Source of the DNA: Lachnospiraceae bacterium UBA3632
GTDB lineage: Bacteria; Bacillota; Clostridia; Lachnospirales; Lachnospiraceae
DNA: 12,701 nucleotides
Direction: 5' to 3'
Assembly: GCA_002373975.1 (NCBI GenBank)
Contig: DFKZ01000077.1
Coordinates: 10,395 to 23,095, forward strand
Positions 1-6,076 of the stretch are shown in pieces. The stretch's first letter is position 1; each line of letters opens with the position of its first letter. The notes under the pieces are model-generated. The model was not told the origin of the DNA. It did no database searches and worked only from the letters and a program-made list of their open reading frames with translations. The position numbers and the translations under genes were made by a program.

Positions 1-37
1 AGAAATCACTTTGGTAAAAGCAGAAGAAATCTTATCA

Positions 38-307
38 ATGGAATATCTGAAAAAAAGCGACTTCACCGGATCGACGGAAGGTATGCGCTACAGGCTTGAA
101 AAAAACGGTGATAGACTTCTCTGTACCATATGGCCGGAACCCTTTAATTATCACACCACACCTGCCGAAGAAAAGGAAAGTGAAGAGTTCACTTTCGACC
201 GTGACGGCGTGGAGGATGCGGTGAGATGGATGAATGACAGGCTGTTCAAAGAACATGACAGATTTTCAGTCGCTGCGTCAAAATGGAAAGAGTATAAGTT
301 GACATAA
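38..307 (+). CDS. Small hypothetical protein (possibly 5'-truncated)
   Basis: I do not recognise a named family. The product from the ATG at 38 is 89 residues, soluble and strongly charged, with no signal peptide or membrane segment. It opens MEYLKKSDFTGS and has an aromatic stretch, TIWPEPFNYH, followed by an acidic segment and an amphipathic helix containing AVRWMNDRLF. The reading frame stays open to the left edge of the window, and a TTG at 11 would add nine residues, so the true start may lie at 11 or outside the window. I chose ATG 38 because the sequence after it looks like the start of a compact domain; no convincing ribosome binding site decides it. The stop at 305-307 overlaps the first copy of a duplicated promoter -35 repeat, so transcription of nrdR starts immediately after this gene. 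The gene is probably real because its frame is uninterrupted and its composition is protein-like. Confidence 0.6.
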   Translation: MEYLKKSDFTGSTEGMRYRLEKNGDRLLCTIWPEPFNYHTTPAEEKESEEFTFDRDGVEDAVRWMNDRLFKEHDRFSVAASKWKEYKLT

Positions 308-325
308 AATTCAAGTTGACATAAA
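296..325 (+). repeat. Tandem 13-nt repeat duplicating the -35 element
   Basis: AAGTTGACATAAA occurs at 296-308 and again at 313-325, a period of 17 bases. Each copy contains a perfect TTGACA. The first copy covers the last codons and stop of the upstream gene. The second copy is the -35 element of the nrdR promoter. Confidence 0.85.
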
Positions 326-344
326 TCTATATCTTGTGTATAAT
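316..344 (+). promoter_or_regulatory. Consensus sigma-A promoter of nrdR
   Basis: A perfect TTGACA (316-321) and a perfect TATAAT (339-344) are separated by exactly 17 bases. Transcription should begin near 351, giving a leader of about 78 bases before nrdR. A promoter this strong for a repressor gene suggests that it is held down by a regulator; a candidate NrdR box lies in the spacer. Confidence 0.85.
324..339. promoter_or_regulatory. Candidate NrdR box in the nrdR promoter spacer
   Basis: AATCTATATCTTGTGT matches 13 of 16 positions of the NrdR-box consensus as I recall it (ACACwATATATwGTGT). The three mismatches are at positions 2, 3 and 10. It fills the spacer and touches the first base of the -10 element, so a bound protein would block RNA polymerase. 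NrdR boxes usually come in pairs about 31 bases apart, and I found no second box at that distance. Autoregulation is therefore an inference. Confidence 0.4.
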
Positions 345-346
345 CA

Positions 347-389
347 AAAGCGGATTGCAAGCAATGGTACATGTGCGGCAATCCGCTTT
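347..389 (+). promoter_or_regulatory. Hairpin at the 5' end of the nrdR transcript
   Basis: AAAGCGGATTGC (347-358) pairs perfectly with GCAATCCGCTTT (378-389), giving 12 base pairs around a 19-base loop, followed by TTTGTTGTCTT. The predicted transcription start (about 351) lies inside the left arm, so the mRNA would carry roughly eight of the pairs at its extreme 5' end. It could stabilise the mRNA or terminate readthrough from the upstream gene. The following T run is broken, so I do not call it a clean terminator. Confidence 0.6.
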
Positions 390-428
390 GTTGTCTTAAA
401 AACATAAATCCGAAAGGAAAAAGAAAAA

Positions 429-878
429 ATGAAATGTCCTTATTGCGGTAATGATAACACAAGAGTAATTGATTCACGTCCGGCGGATGACAACTCTTCC
501 ATCAGAAGACGCAGGATATGCGACGACTGTAACAAGAGATTTACCACTTATGAAAAGGTTGAAACGATTCCTCTTATCATTATAAAGAAGGACAATAATC
601 GAGAAACTTATGACCGCGCGAAGATAGAGAGCGGTCTTATCCGTGCGTGCCATAAGAGACCTGTCAGCGCAGCACAGATAACTAAACTTGTAGATGATGT
701 TGAAAACGAGATAACCCAGATGGAGGAGAAGGAAATCCCCAGTGAAGTTGTGGGAGAACTCGTAATGAATAAGCTCAAGAATCTTGATGAAGTAGCTTAT
801 GTAAGATTTGCATCTGTTTATCGTGAGTTCAAGGATGTCAATACATTCATGGACGAGCTTAAGGCGATGCTAAAGTAA
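429..878 (+). CDS. nrdR: Transcriptional repressor NrdR
   Basis: NrdR is the nucleotide-sensing repressor of ribonucleotide reductase genes; its ATP-cone binds ATP or dATP and sets its oligomeric state and DNA binding. The 149-residue length is typical. The N-terminal zinc ribbon is visible as C3-x2-C6 and C31-x2-C34, with the basic DNA-contacting run RRRR between them (residues 26-29). The ATP-cone covers roughly residues 46-136, with the characteristic KKDNNRETYDRAKIESGL stretch. The ATG at 429 follows a purine-rich GAAAGGAAAAAG ribosome binding site. The gene stands alone: no nrd reductase gene is in the window, and a sigma-D-type promoter follows. It has its own consensus promoter with a candidate NrdR box, so it may repress itself. 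Identification is secure; autoregulation is inferred. Confidence 0.97.
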   Translation: MKCPYCGNDNTRVIDSRPADDNSSIRRRRICDDCNKRFTTYEKVETIPLIIIKKDNNRETYDRAKIESGLIRACHKRPVSAAQITKLVDDVENEITQMEEKEIPSEVVGELVMNKLKNLDEVAYVRFASVYREFKDVNTFMDELKAMLK

Positions 879-908
879 CCGGAAAATAAAAAATTTTTAC
901 ATCCGGAC

Positions 909-936
909 TAAATTTTCTGATGTTGATTGCCGATAT
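909..936 (+). promoter_or_regulatory. Sigma-D (FliA/flagellar-type) promoter
   Basis: TAAA (909-912), 16 bases, then GCCGATAT (929-936). The known Bacillus subtilis sigma-D consensus is TAAA, 14-16 bases, GCCGATAT, so this is a full match to the core. The start of transcription should be near 943. No TATAAT-type promoter was seen between nrdR and the gene at 1035, so this is the best candidate driver of that gene. Confidence 0.75.
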
Positions 937-942
937 AGTCTA

Positions 943-1034
943 TGCAGGCACCAAAGGAAACGGATTTCCCGCGGCAGTTAACATCCGTTTAAGCTATAAG
1001 GAAACAGGCTTAAACGTAACAAGGAGGTTTAAGG
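943..1034 (+). promoter_or_regulatory. Structured 5' leader with alternative hairpins and GGA (CsrA-type) motifs
   Basis: Three helices can form. P1 pairs AAACGGAT (958-965) with ATCCGTTT (983-990). P2 pairs GTTTAAGC (987-994) with GCTTAAAC (1008-1015). P3 pairs CTTAAAC (1009-1015) with GTTTAAG (1027-1033). P1 and P2 share 987-990, and P2 and P3 share 1009-1015, so neighbours are mutually exclusive. The P2 loop displays AAGGA (998-1002). The P3 loop displays ACAAGGA (1019-1025), which is also the Shine-Dalgarno sequence AAGGAGG. ACARGGA in a loop over the ribosome binding site is the known layout of CsrA targets such as the flagellin leader. No match to a riboswitch consensus I know was found. 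Confidence 0.5.
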
Positions 1035-1427
1035 ATGGGACTTAATGGAATAGGATTTGATCAAAATTTCATAGGAAATTATCGTATACCGCAGGTCCCT
1101 ACTGTCAGCGTCGAGGAAGTAAGGAAGCAGGACGAACAGCTTAAACAGGCTCAGAAAGAGCAGTATTATTCGCCCGCTCCTGTGGAGAGCAGCCCTTCTG
1201 TACCCAGAAATGACGCCGCTCTTGAAGATATTTCACTCACATTCAATAAGAGTGATGATTTCGGTTACATCGGCAAGGACAGTGACATCTACTCCCTGGA
1301 TGTTGAAAACGCCATTTCCGATATGAAGAAGGACGATGTGCTCAGGCAGTACCAGTTCTTTGTCGGCAGCTCCGCATCAGGCGCTATTGTTGACAATTCG
1401 GACGGAGTGGTTATACCGAAGCTTTGA
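1035..1427 (+). CDS. Hypothetical protein under sigma-D control, possibly motility-associated
   Basis: I do not recognise a characterised family. The 130-residue product has no signal peptide, cysteine or membrane segment. The N-terminus is glycine- and asparagine-rich (MGLNGIGFDQNFIGNYRIPQ). Residues about 25-48 form a charged, glutamine-rich helix (VEEVRKQDEQLKQAQKEQ). A Pro/Ser-rich linker follows (about 50-60). The C-terminal half holds the segment DVENAISDMKKDDVLRQYQF then FVGSS, and the protein ends in GVVIPKL. It resembles small orphan proteins I recall from other Lachnospiraceae with a C-terminal YQ(Y/F)FVG motif; this is memory, not a search. The ATG at 1035 is set by AAGGAGG at 1021-1027. 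The gene forms its own unit: sigma-D promoter at 909, structured leader, and a terminator at 1481. That context points to the late flagellar regulon, so it could be an accessory or regulator of the flagellum. The function is unknown. Confidence 0.9.
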   Translation: MGLNGIGFDQNFIGNYRIPQVPTVSVEEVRKQDEQLKQAQKEQYYSPAPVESSPSVPRNDAALEDISLTFNKSDDFGYIGKDSDIYSLDVENAISDMKKDDVLRQYQFFVGSSASGAIVDNSDGVVIPKL

Positions 1428-1450
1428 TTAAACATTAATGTCTGTACAAC

Positions 1451-1479
1451 TTATTGATACTGATAATCTGTATCAATAG
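1451..1479 (+). repeat. AT-rich inverted repeat before the terminator
   Basis: TATTGATAC (1452-1460) pairs with GTATCAATA (1470-1478), plus one flanking T-G pair, around a 9-base loop. It lies immediately 5' of the strong terminator and may help protect the 3' end of the transcript or add a second folding element. Confidence 0.55.
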
Positions 1480-1480
1480 C

Positions 1481-1524
1481 AAAGCCCGATTTTCCGCATA
1501 AAATGTGGAAAACGGGCTTTTCTT
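1481..1524 (+). terminator. Strong intrinsic terminator
   Basis: AAAGCCCG (1481-1488) pairs with CGGGCTTT (1513-1520). The stem continues with ten more pairs between 1490-1499 and 1503-1512 (one G-T, with A1489 bulged) and closes on an AAA loop. The T-rich tail is TTTTCTT (1518-1524). It ends the sigma-D unit and insulates it from the suf operon. Confidence 0.92.
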
Positions 1525-1534
1525 ATGTTAAAAT
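1506..1534 (+). promoter_or_regulatory. Candidate extended -10 promoter of the suf operon
   Basis: TGTTAAAAT (1526-1534) is an extended -10 element (TGn plus TAAAAT, five of six matches). Seventeen bases upstream is TGGAAA (1506-1511), a four-of-six match to TTGACA lying in the 3' arm of the terminator. Transcription would start near 1541, leaving a leader of about 70 bases before sufC. Nothing better is present between the terminator and sufC. Confidence 0.4.
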
Positions 1535-1557
1535 TATGAATCTGAGAGTGGGAAAAA

Positions 1558-1632
1558 ATGCAAATAGGACAGATTGTCCAAAATAGAAAAGAAAGATTCA
1601 CAGGGCTTAAAAATGTCAGAAGAAATACTTAA
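1558..1632 (+). CDS. Possible 24-codon leader ORF overlapping sufC start
   Basis: An ATG at 1558, preceded by AGAGTGGGAAAAA, opens a 24-residue basic peptide beginning MQIGQIVQNRKER and ending at TAA 1630-1632. It overlaps the first 20 bases of sufC in another frame, so it could couple translation or act as a leader. It has no recognisable homology and may be chance. Confidence 0.2.
   Translation: MQIGQIVQNRKERFTGLKNVRRNT
1567..1579. promoter_or_regulatory. GGACA-GAT-TGTCC inverted repeat in the suf leader
   Basis: GGACA (1567-1571) and TGTCC (1575-1579) are perfect inverted arms around a 3-base centre, about 26-38 bases after the predicted transcription start of the suf operon. It could be a protein operator or a small mRNA hairpin. 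It does not match the IscR-type sites I know. Confidence 0.3.
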
Positions 1633-2356
1633 TGTCAGTTCATTAAAAGTAAATGCATCGGAACGTGAGATACTCCGTGGAGTGGATCTAAAGATCGGCA
1701 AGGGCGAAACCCATGTGCTCATGGGACCTAACGGTGCCGGCAAATCCACACTCGGATATGCGCTTATGGGGCATCCTTCATACGAGGTTACTTCGGGCCG
1801 GATCGGTTTTATGGGAGAAGATCTGCTTGATATGACTCCGGATAAGAGGGCCAAAGCCGGACTGTTCCTGTCCTTCCAGAATCCGGTAGAAGTGCCGGGC
1901 GTATCACTCCTCGATTTCCTTCGCACAGCTTACGAGCAAAAAGGAGAGAGGATCAGCCTGCTTAAATTCCGCAAGCTCGTAAAGGAAAAGATGCAGATCC
2001 TTAATATGGATGAGTCATATCTTGAAAGAAGTCTTAATGCAGGCTTTTCGGGAGGAGAGAAAAAGAAGGCGGAGATACTTCAGCTCCTTGTTCTTGAACC
2101 CAGGCTGGCCATCCTTGACGAGACGGATTCCGGACTGGATGTGGATGCGGTAAAGACAGTATCCGTGGGAGTGGAGCATTTTCAGAAAGAGACGGAAGGA
2201 AGCCTTCTTATAATCACTCACAGCACCAGGATACTTGAGAGCCTAAAGGTCGACAAGACCCACGTCATGGTGGCCGGTAAGATAGTTGATAACGGAGGCC
2301 CGGAGCTCGTCGAAGAGATAAATGCATCGGGATTTGAAAAGTATTTGAAAGAATGA
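1613..2356 (+). CDS. sufC: Fe-S cluster assembly ATPase SufC
   Basis: SufC is the cytoplasmic ABC-type ATPase of the SufBCD scaffold; ATP-driven dimerisation reshapes SufB-SufD so that a cluster can form. From the ATG at 1613 the protein is 247 residues, the usual SufC length. It shows Walker A GPNGAGKST (38-46), a Q-loop glutamine (Q89, FQNP), the signature FSGGEKKK (145-152), Walker B ending in E170 and the family hallmark LDETDSGLDVDAVK, and the switch histidine H203. A TTG at 1574 in frame would add 13 residues; I prefer 1613 because MSEEILNVSSLKV matches the normal SufC N-terminus, although its ribosome binding site (AGGG at 1602-1605) is weak. It is the first gene of the long operon. 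The gap to sufB is 36 bases. Identification is secure. Confidence 0.96.
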   Translation: MSEEILNVSSLKVNASEREILRGVDLKIGKGETHVLMGPNGAGKSTLGYALMGHPSYEVTSGRIGFMGEDLLDMTPDKRAKAGLFLSFQNPVEVPGVSLLDFLRTAYEQKGERISLLKFRKLVKEKMQILNMDESYLERSLNAGFSGGEKKKAEILQLLVLEPRLAILDETDSGLDVDAVKTVSVGVEHFQKETEGSLLIITHSTRILESLKVDKTHVMVAGKIVDNGGPELVEEINASGFEKYLKE

Positions 2357-2392
2357 AAGATTTCGGAAAGTTAACCCTTCGGAAGAATAAAT

Positions 2393-3805
2393 ATGTCAGA
2401 CAGAGAGAAAACATTTGTCGATGATATCGACAGAGAGCTATATGATTTCAGATTCGATTCCACAGATTCCTACAGGCTTGAGAGCGGACTTACGGAAGAA
2501 ATCGTAAGGCAGCTTTCAAAGGAAAAGAACGATCCCGGGTGGATGCTTGAACTGAGACTTAAAGCTCTGGATATTTACAACAAAACAAAGATGGTCGAGT
2601 GGGGCCCCGATATAAGCGGGCTCGATATGGACAAGATTGATACCTACGTTCGCTCCAACACCACAATGAAGGGCAAATGGAGCGAAGTGCCCGAAGAAAT
2701 AAAAGAGACCTTTGAAAGGCTGGGAATCCCCCAGGCTGAGAGGGAATCCCTTGCAGGAGTGGGCGCGCAGTATGACAGCGAGCTTGTTTATCACAATATC
2801 CGTGAGGATGTAAAAAAGCTGGGAGTGGTATATACAGATCTTGAGAGTGCAATGCACGGCGAATATGAGCAGATGATAAAGGATCACTTTATGAAGCTCG
2901 TCCCACCGACGGATCACAAATTTGCCGCACTTCACGGCGCAGTATGGTCGGGCGGATCCTTTGTATACGTGCCCAAAGGCGTAAAGGTTGAGATCCCGCT
3001 GCAGAGCTATTTCAGATTGAACGCGCCCGGTGCGGGACAGTTTGAGCATACCCTTATCATCCTTGATGAAGGCGCTGATCTTCATTTCATAGAAGGCTGC
3101 TCCGCTCCCAAATACAATGTGGCAAATCTTCATGCTGGCTGCGTCGAGCTTTTTGTGGGAAAGAATGCAAAGCTCAGATATTCCACCATCGAAAACTGGT
3201 CCAAGAATATGTATAACCTTAACACAAAACGGGCTATCTGTGATGAAGGAGGAAAGATCGAATGGGTATCCGGTTCCTTCGGAAGCCATGTAAGTTATCT
3301 TTATCCAATGAGTATTCTTAACGGAAAAGGCTCTTCATGTGAGTTCACTGGAATAACATTTGCCGGAAAAGGACAGAACCTCGACACCGGGCTTAAGGTC
3401 GTTCACAACGCGCCTGAGACCAGCAGCGTGGTATCCACGAGATCCATTTCCAAAAGCGGAGGGATAAGCACCTTCAGAAGTGCGGTGACCATCATGCCGG
3501 CTGCCAAAAAGAGCAGGTCCACGGTAAGTTGCCAGTCCCTTATGGTGGATGATATTTCAAGGTCCGACACTATCCCTGCCATGGATATAAGGACTCCCGA
3601 TGCGGATGTGGGACACGAGGCCACCATCGGAAGAATATCCGATGATGCTGTATTTTACATGATGTCCAGAGGCATATCCGAAGAAGATGCCAGAGCGATG
3701 ATAGTAAGCGGATTTGCCGAAAATGTTAGCAAGGAACTGCCCCTCGAGTACGCTGTTGAGATGAACAATCTCATCAGACTCGAGATGAAAGGCAGTATAG
3801 GTTGA
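2393..3805 (+). CDS. sufB: Fe-S cluster scaffold protein SufB
   Basis: SufB is the scaffold subunit that receives persulfide sulfur and builds the nascent cluster within the SufBC2D complex in the cytoplasm. The 470-residue length is normal for Firmicutes. An N-terminal helical region leads into a right-handed beta-helix core (roughly 190-400). Residues expected of SufB are present: C380 in the VSCQSLMV segment, which should correspond to E. coli C405, and H408 in VGHEATIGRI. C236 and C250 lie in the FIEGCSAPKYNVANLHAGC region. The C-terminal helix carries MMSRGISEEDA. The start follows CGGAAGAATAAAT. Its TGA stop shares one base with the ATG of sufD (TGATG), suggesting translational coupling. 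The C-B-D order here differs from B. subtilis, where sufB is last (CDSUB). Confidence 0.97.
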   Translation: MSDREKTFVDDIDRELYDFRFDSTDSYRLESGLTEEIVRQLSKEKNDPGWMLELRLKALDIYNKTKMVEWGPDISGLDMDKIDTYVRSNTTMKGKWSEVPEEIKETFERLGIPQAERESLAGVGAQYDSELVYHNIREDVKKLGVVYTDLESAMHGEYEQMIKDHFMKLVPPTDHKFAALHGAVWSGGSFVYVPKGVKVEIPLQSYFRLNAPGAGQFEHTLIILDEGADLHFIEGCSAPKYNVANLHAGCVELFVGKNAKLRYSTIENWSKNMYNLNTKRAICDEGGKIEWVSGSFGSHVSYLYPMSILNGKGSSCEFTGITFAGKGQNLDTGLKVVHNAPETSSVVSTRSISKSGGISTFRSAVTIMPAAKKSRSTVSCQSLMVDDISRSDTIPAMDIRTPDADVGHEATIGRISDDAVFYMMSRGISEEDARAMIVSGFAENVSKELPLEYAVEMNNLIRLEMKGSIG

Positions 3806-4857
3806 TGCAGATGGATAACGGAATGATCACCGTAAATAATCTTCCTGCGCCCACATGGGAAAAGCTTAAAGTAAACAGAGCAGCGGTAAGCGTATGCACT
3901 GATTACAAAGAAGCTTCCATGGTGTGCAAGGCGGGAGACGATCCGGCGGTGACAGATGATGCCGGTACAATAGAATCTTTTTCTGCTATAAAGACGGGTA
4001 TGGGAGATGAGGTTTCATCTCTTTTTGGCCGCTTGCAGAGCGAAGGAAAGGTAAGTCCAAGACTGCTTACCGCATCCGGAAAAACTGTTTTAAAGATTGA
4101 AGGTAAAGGAGCGGAAAGTCTTGCCGGGAGGCTTCTTATTGATGTGCCCGAAGGAAAGAAGGCTACAGTTATCATGGACATTTCCGGTGCAGCCGGAGTG
4201 CTGCAGACTCTTGTCAGATCCGGAAAGGATTCCGATCTCGAGCTGATACAGGTGATCAGATCATCGGAGGATAAAGATCTTCTTAATGATATAGGCTCGG
4301 AAGGCTCGGAAGGCTCTGCATTTAAGCTTGTACAGGTATTTATGCCGGAAAAGAGCATATATGCGGGATGCAAGGCACTGCTTTCGGGAAGAGGTTCCAG
4401 ATACGAAGCATACATAGGATATGATCTGGACGGAAGCGATGTGCTGGACATGAATTATCATGCCGTACACACCGGAAAGGATACCGAGAGCATGATGAAT
4501 GCATCCGGAGCGCTTTCAGGCAGATCGGAAAAGACTTTCAGGGGTACCATCGACTTTATAAGAGGCGCCAAAAGGGCAGTCGGAAACGAAACAGAAGATG
4601 TACTTATTCTTGATGAAGGCGTGATAAACAAAACGGTTCCGCTGATCCTCTGCGAGGAAGAGGATGTGGAAGGAAATCACGGTGCCAGCATCGGAATGCC
4701 CGATGAAGAGACTCTGTTTTATCTTATGTCCCGCGGCATAAGCAGAGAGGAAGCGCTTGCTGTATTAAGGCGCTCAAAGATAAGTAACGCCGTCATGAAC
4801 ATAAGTGACGAAGAATACAGAAACGAGATTATGGGTCTGATCTATGACAGAGATTGA
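3805..4857 (+). CDS. sufD: SUF complex protein SufD
   Basis: SufD is the SufB paralogue that pairs with it in the SufBC2D scaffold and is needed for iron acquisition and sulfur delivery. The 350-residue protein is much more diverged than SufB. The identifying part is the C-terminal segment GNHGASIGMPDEETLFYLMS followed by RGIS; the histidine there (H292) aligns with the functional SufD histidine at the SufB interface. The middle is beta-rich, consistent with the beta-helix, and contains a glycine-serine-glutamate stretch encoded by a 9-base tandem repeat. I start at ATG 3805, which overlaps the sufB stop by one base; ATG 3811 would remove two residues, and TTG 3802 would add one. The 3' end overlaps sufS by 14 bases. 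SufD identity comes from position and the C-terminus and is confident. Confidence 0.93.
   Translation: MQMDNGMITVNNLPAPTWEKLKVNRAAVSVCTDYKEASMVCKAGDDPAVTDDAGTIESFSAIKTGMGDEVSSLFGRLQSEGKVSPRLLTASGKTVLKIEGKGAESLAGRLLIDVPEGKKATVIMDISGAAGVLQTLVRSGKDSDLELIQVIRSSEDKDLLNDIGSEGSEGSAFKLVQVFMPEKSIYAGCKALLSGRGSRYEAYIGYDLDGSDVLDMNYHAVHTGKDTESMMNASGALSGRSEKTFRGTIDFIRGAKRAVGNETEDVLILDEGVINKTVPLILCEEEDVEGNHGASIGMPDEETLFYLMSRGISREEALAVLRRSKISNAVMNISDEEYRNEIMGLIYDRD
4294..4320 (+). repeat. 9-nt tandem repeat inside sufD
   Basis: GGCTCGGAA occurs twice (4294-4302 and 4303-4311) with a degenerate third unit (4312-4320). It encodes Gly-Ser-Glu units in the linker of SufD. Changes in copy number would stay in frame. 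Confidence 0.8.
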
Positions 4858-6076
4858 TGAAAAAGTAAAAAAACTCAGAGAAGAGTTCAGAATATTCCGG
4901 GAGACGGATTACGTATATCTCGACAATTCCGCCACAAGTCAGCGCCCCGACAGAGTGATCAGGGCTGTTTCGGATTTTTATGCCGAAAAGAATGCAAACC
5001 CGTTCAGGGGAGTGTATGAACTCAGCGAAAAATGCACCGAGGAATACGAGAGTGCAAGAAGCAGAGCGGCAGCATTCATAGGTGCGGAGCACTCATCCGA
5101 GATCGTGTTTACCAGAAACGCCACCGAGGCACTTAATCTTATCGCATACAGTTATGGCTGCTTTGAGCTTTCGGAAGGTGACGAGATCGTGGTGAGCGTC
5201 TGCGAGCACCATTCGAATTTTCTTCCGTGGGTGATGGTATCGGAAAGGACTGGAGCAAAGCTTGTAAAACTGTTGCCGGATGAAACGGGATGCATCACTC
5301 CGAAAGCTCTGAGGAACGTGATAACCGGAAAAACCCGCCTTGTATGCGTAACACAGGTATCAAACGTTTTCGGAAAAGTAAATGATATAAAAACTCTTGC
5401 ACAGATCGCTCACGAAGCAGGTGCACTTATAGTGTGCGACGGAGCACAGAGCGTGCCTCACATGCCGGTTGATGTTCGGGATCTGGACGTGGATTTTCTT
5501 GCATTTTCCGGGCATAAAATGCTGGCTCCCATGGGCATAGGAGTGCTCTACGCAAAAAGAGATATCTTAAGTTCTATGAAGCCCTTTATGCTGGGCGGCG
5601 AAATGATAGAAAGCGTGCACTGGGACAGAGTTAAATTTGCCGTTATACCCCACGTGTTTGAAGCCGGTACGGTGAATGCCGGAGGCGCGGCAGGCCTTAA
5701 GGCCGCAATGGAATTTATGGATGAGATCGGATTTGATTTCATCATGGAACAGGAAAAGAGACTGACCCGTCTTGCGATGGATGGGATAAAGAATATAAAC
5801 GGAATACACGTGATCGGAGATCAAAGCCCTGAAGGACACGAGGGGATCGTCACATTTACCGTGGATGGAGTGCATCCCCATGATGTGGCGCAGATCTTTG
5901 ACAGCGAAAAGATATGCGTAAGAGCGGGACACCACTGTGCACAGCCTCTTATGGATCACCTTGGGATAGGCTCATGTACAAGGGCGAGCTTTGCGTTTTA
6001 CAATACTGAGGAAGAGGTGAACAGATTCCTTGAATGCCTCTCCGGAATAAGAAGGAAAATGGGTTATAATGAGTGA
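4844..6076 (+). CDS. sufS: Cysteine desulfurase SufS (group II)
   Basis: SufS is the PLP enzyme that converts L-cysteine to L-alanine and leaves a persulfide on its active-site cysteine, which SufU then accepts. At 410 residues it has standard length. The PLP lysine is K225 in FSGHKMLAPMGIGVLY. The catalytic cysteine is C365 in RAGHHCAQPLM, the short-loop group II motif. The cofactor-binding CDGAQSVPH segment (198-206) and ENA-like RNATEALNLI (91-100) are also present. The otherwise common AGTPN appears as AGTVN (275-279), a small variation. The ATG overlaps sufD by 14 bases and the 3' end overlaps sufU by 8 bases, so translation of D, S and U is likely coupled. Identification is secure. Confidence 0.97.
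   Translation: MTEIDEKVKKLREEFRIFRETDYVYLDNSATSQRPDRVIRAVSDFYAEKNANPFRGVYELSEKCTEEYESARSRAAAFIGAEHSSEIVFTRNATEALNLIAYSYGCFELSEGDEIVVSVCEHHSNFLPWVMVSERTGAKLVKLLPDETGCITPKALRNVITGKTRLVCVTQVSNVFGKVNDIKTLAQIAHEAGALIVCDGAQSVPHMPVDVRDLDVDFLAFSGHKMLAPMGIGVLYAKRDILSSMKPFMLGGEMIESVHWDRVKFAVIPHVFEAGTVNAGGAAGLKAAMEFMDEIGFDFIMEQEKRLTRLAMDGIKNINGIHVIGDQSPEGHEGIVTFTVDGVHPHDVAQIFDSEKICVRAGHHCAQPLMDHLGIGSCTRASFAFYNTEEEVNRFLECLSGIRRKMGYNE

Noticed and set aside
879..906. Possible terminator of nrdR: CCGGA (879-883) pairs with TCCGG (902-906), with A and T runs between
   Set aside because: The stem has only five GC-containing pairs and no clean T run follows (ACTAAATTTT, part of which is the sigma-D -35). I do not call a terminator.
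943..1034. Known riboswitch in the leader of the 130-residue gene
   Set aside because: I compared by eye with c-di-GMP-I and -II, guanidine, fluoride and cobalamin consensus features and saw no match. The leader is described by its hairpins only.
1574..1612. Longer sufC beginning at TTG 1574
   Set aside because: It would add a 13-residue charged extension unlike known SufC N-termini, and its start falls inside the inverted repeat. ATG 1613 gives the normal protein.
2516..3289. Long open frame on the minus strand opposite sufB
   Set aside because: It lies wholly within sufB, has no ribosome binding site or recognisable domain, and is explained by codon bias of the real gene. Other minus-strand frames in the window were rejected for the same reasons.
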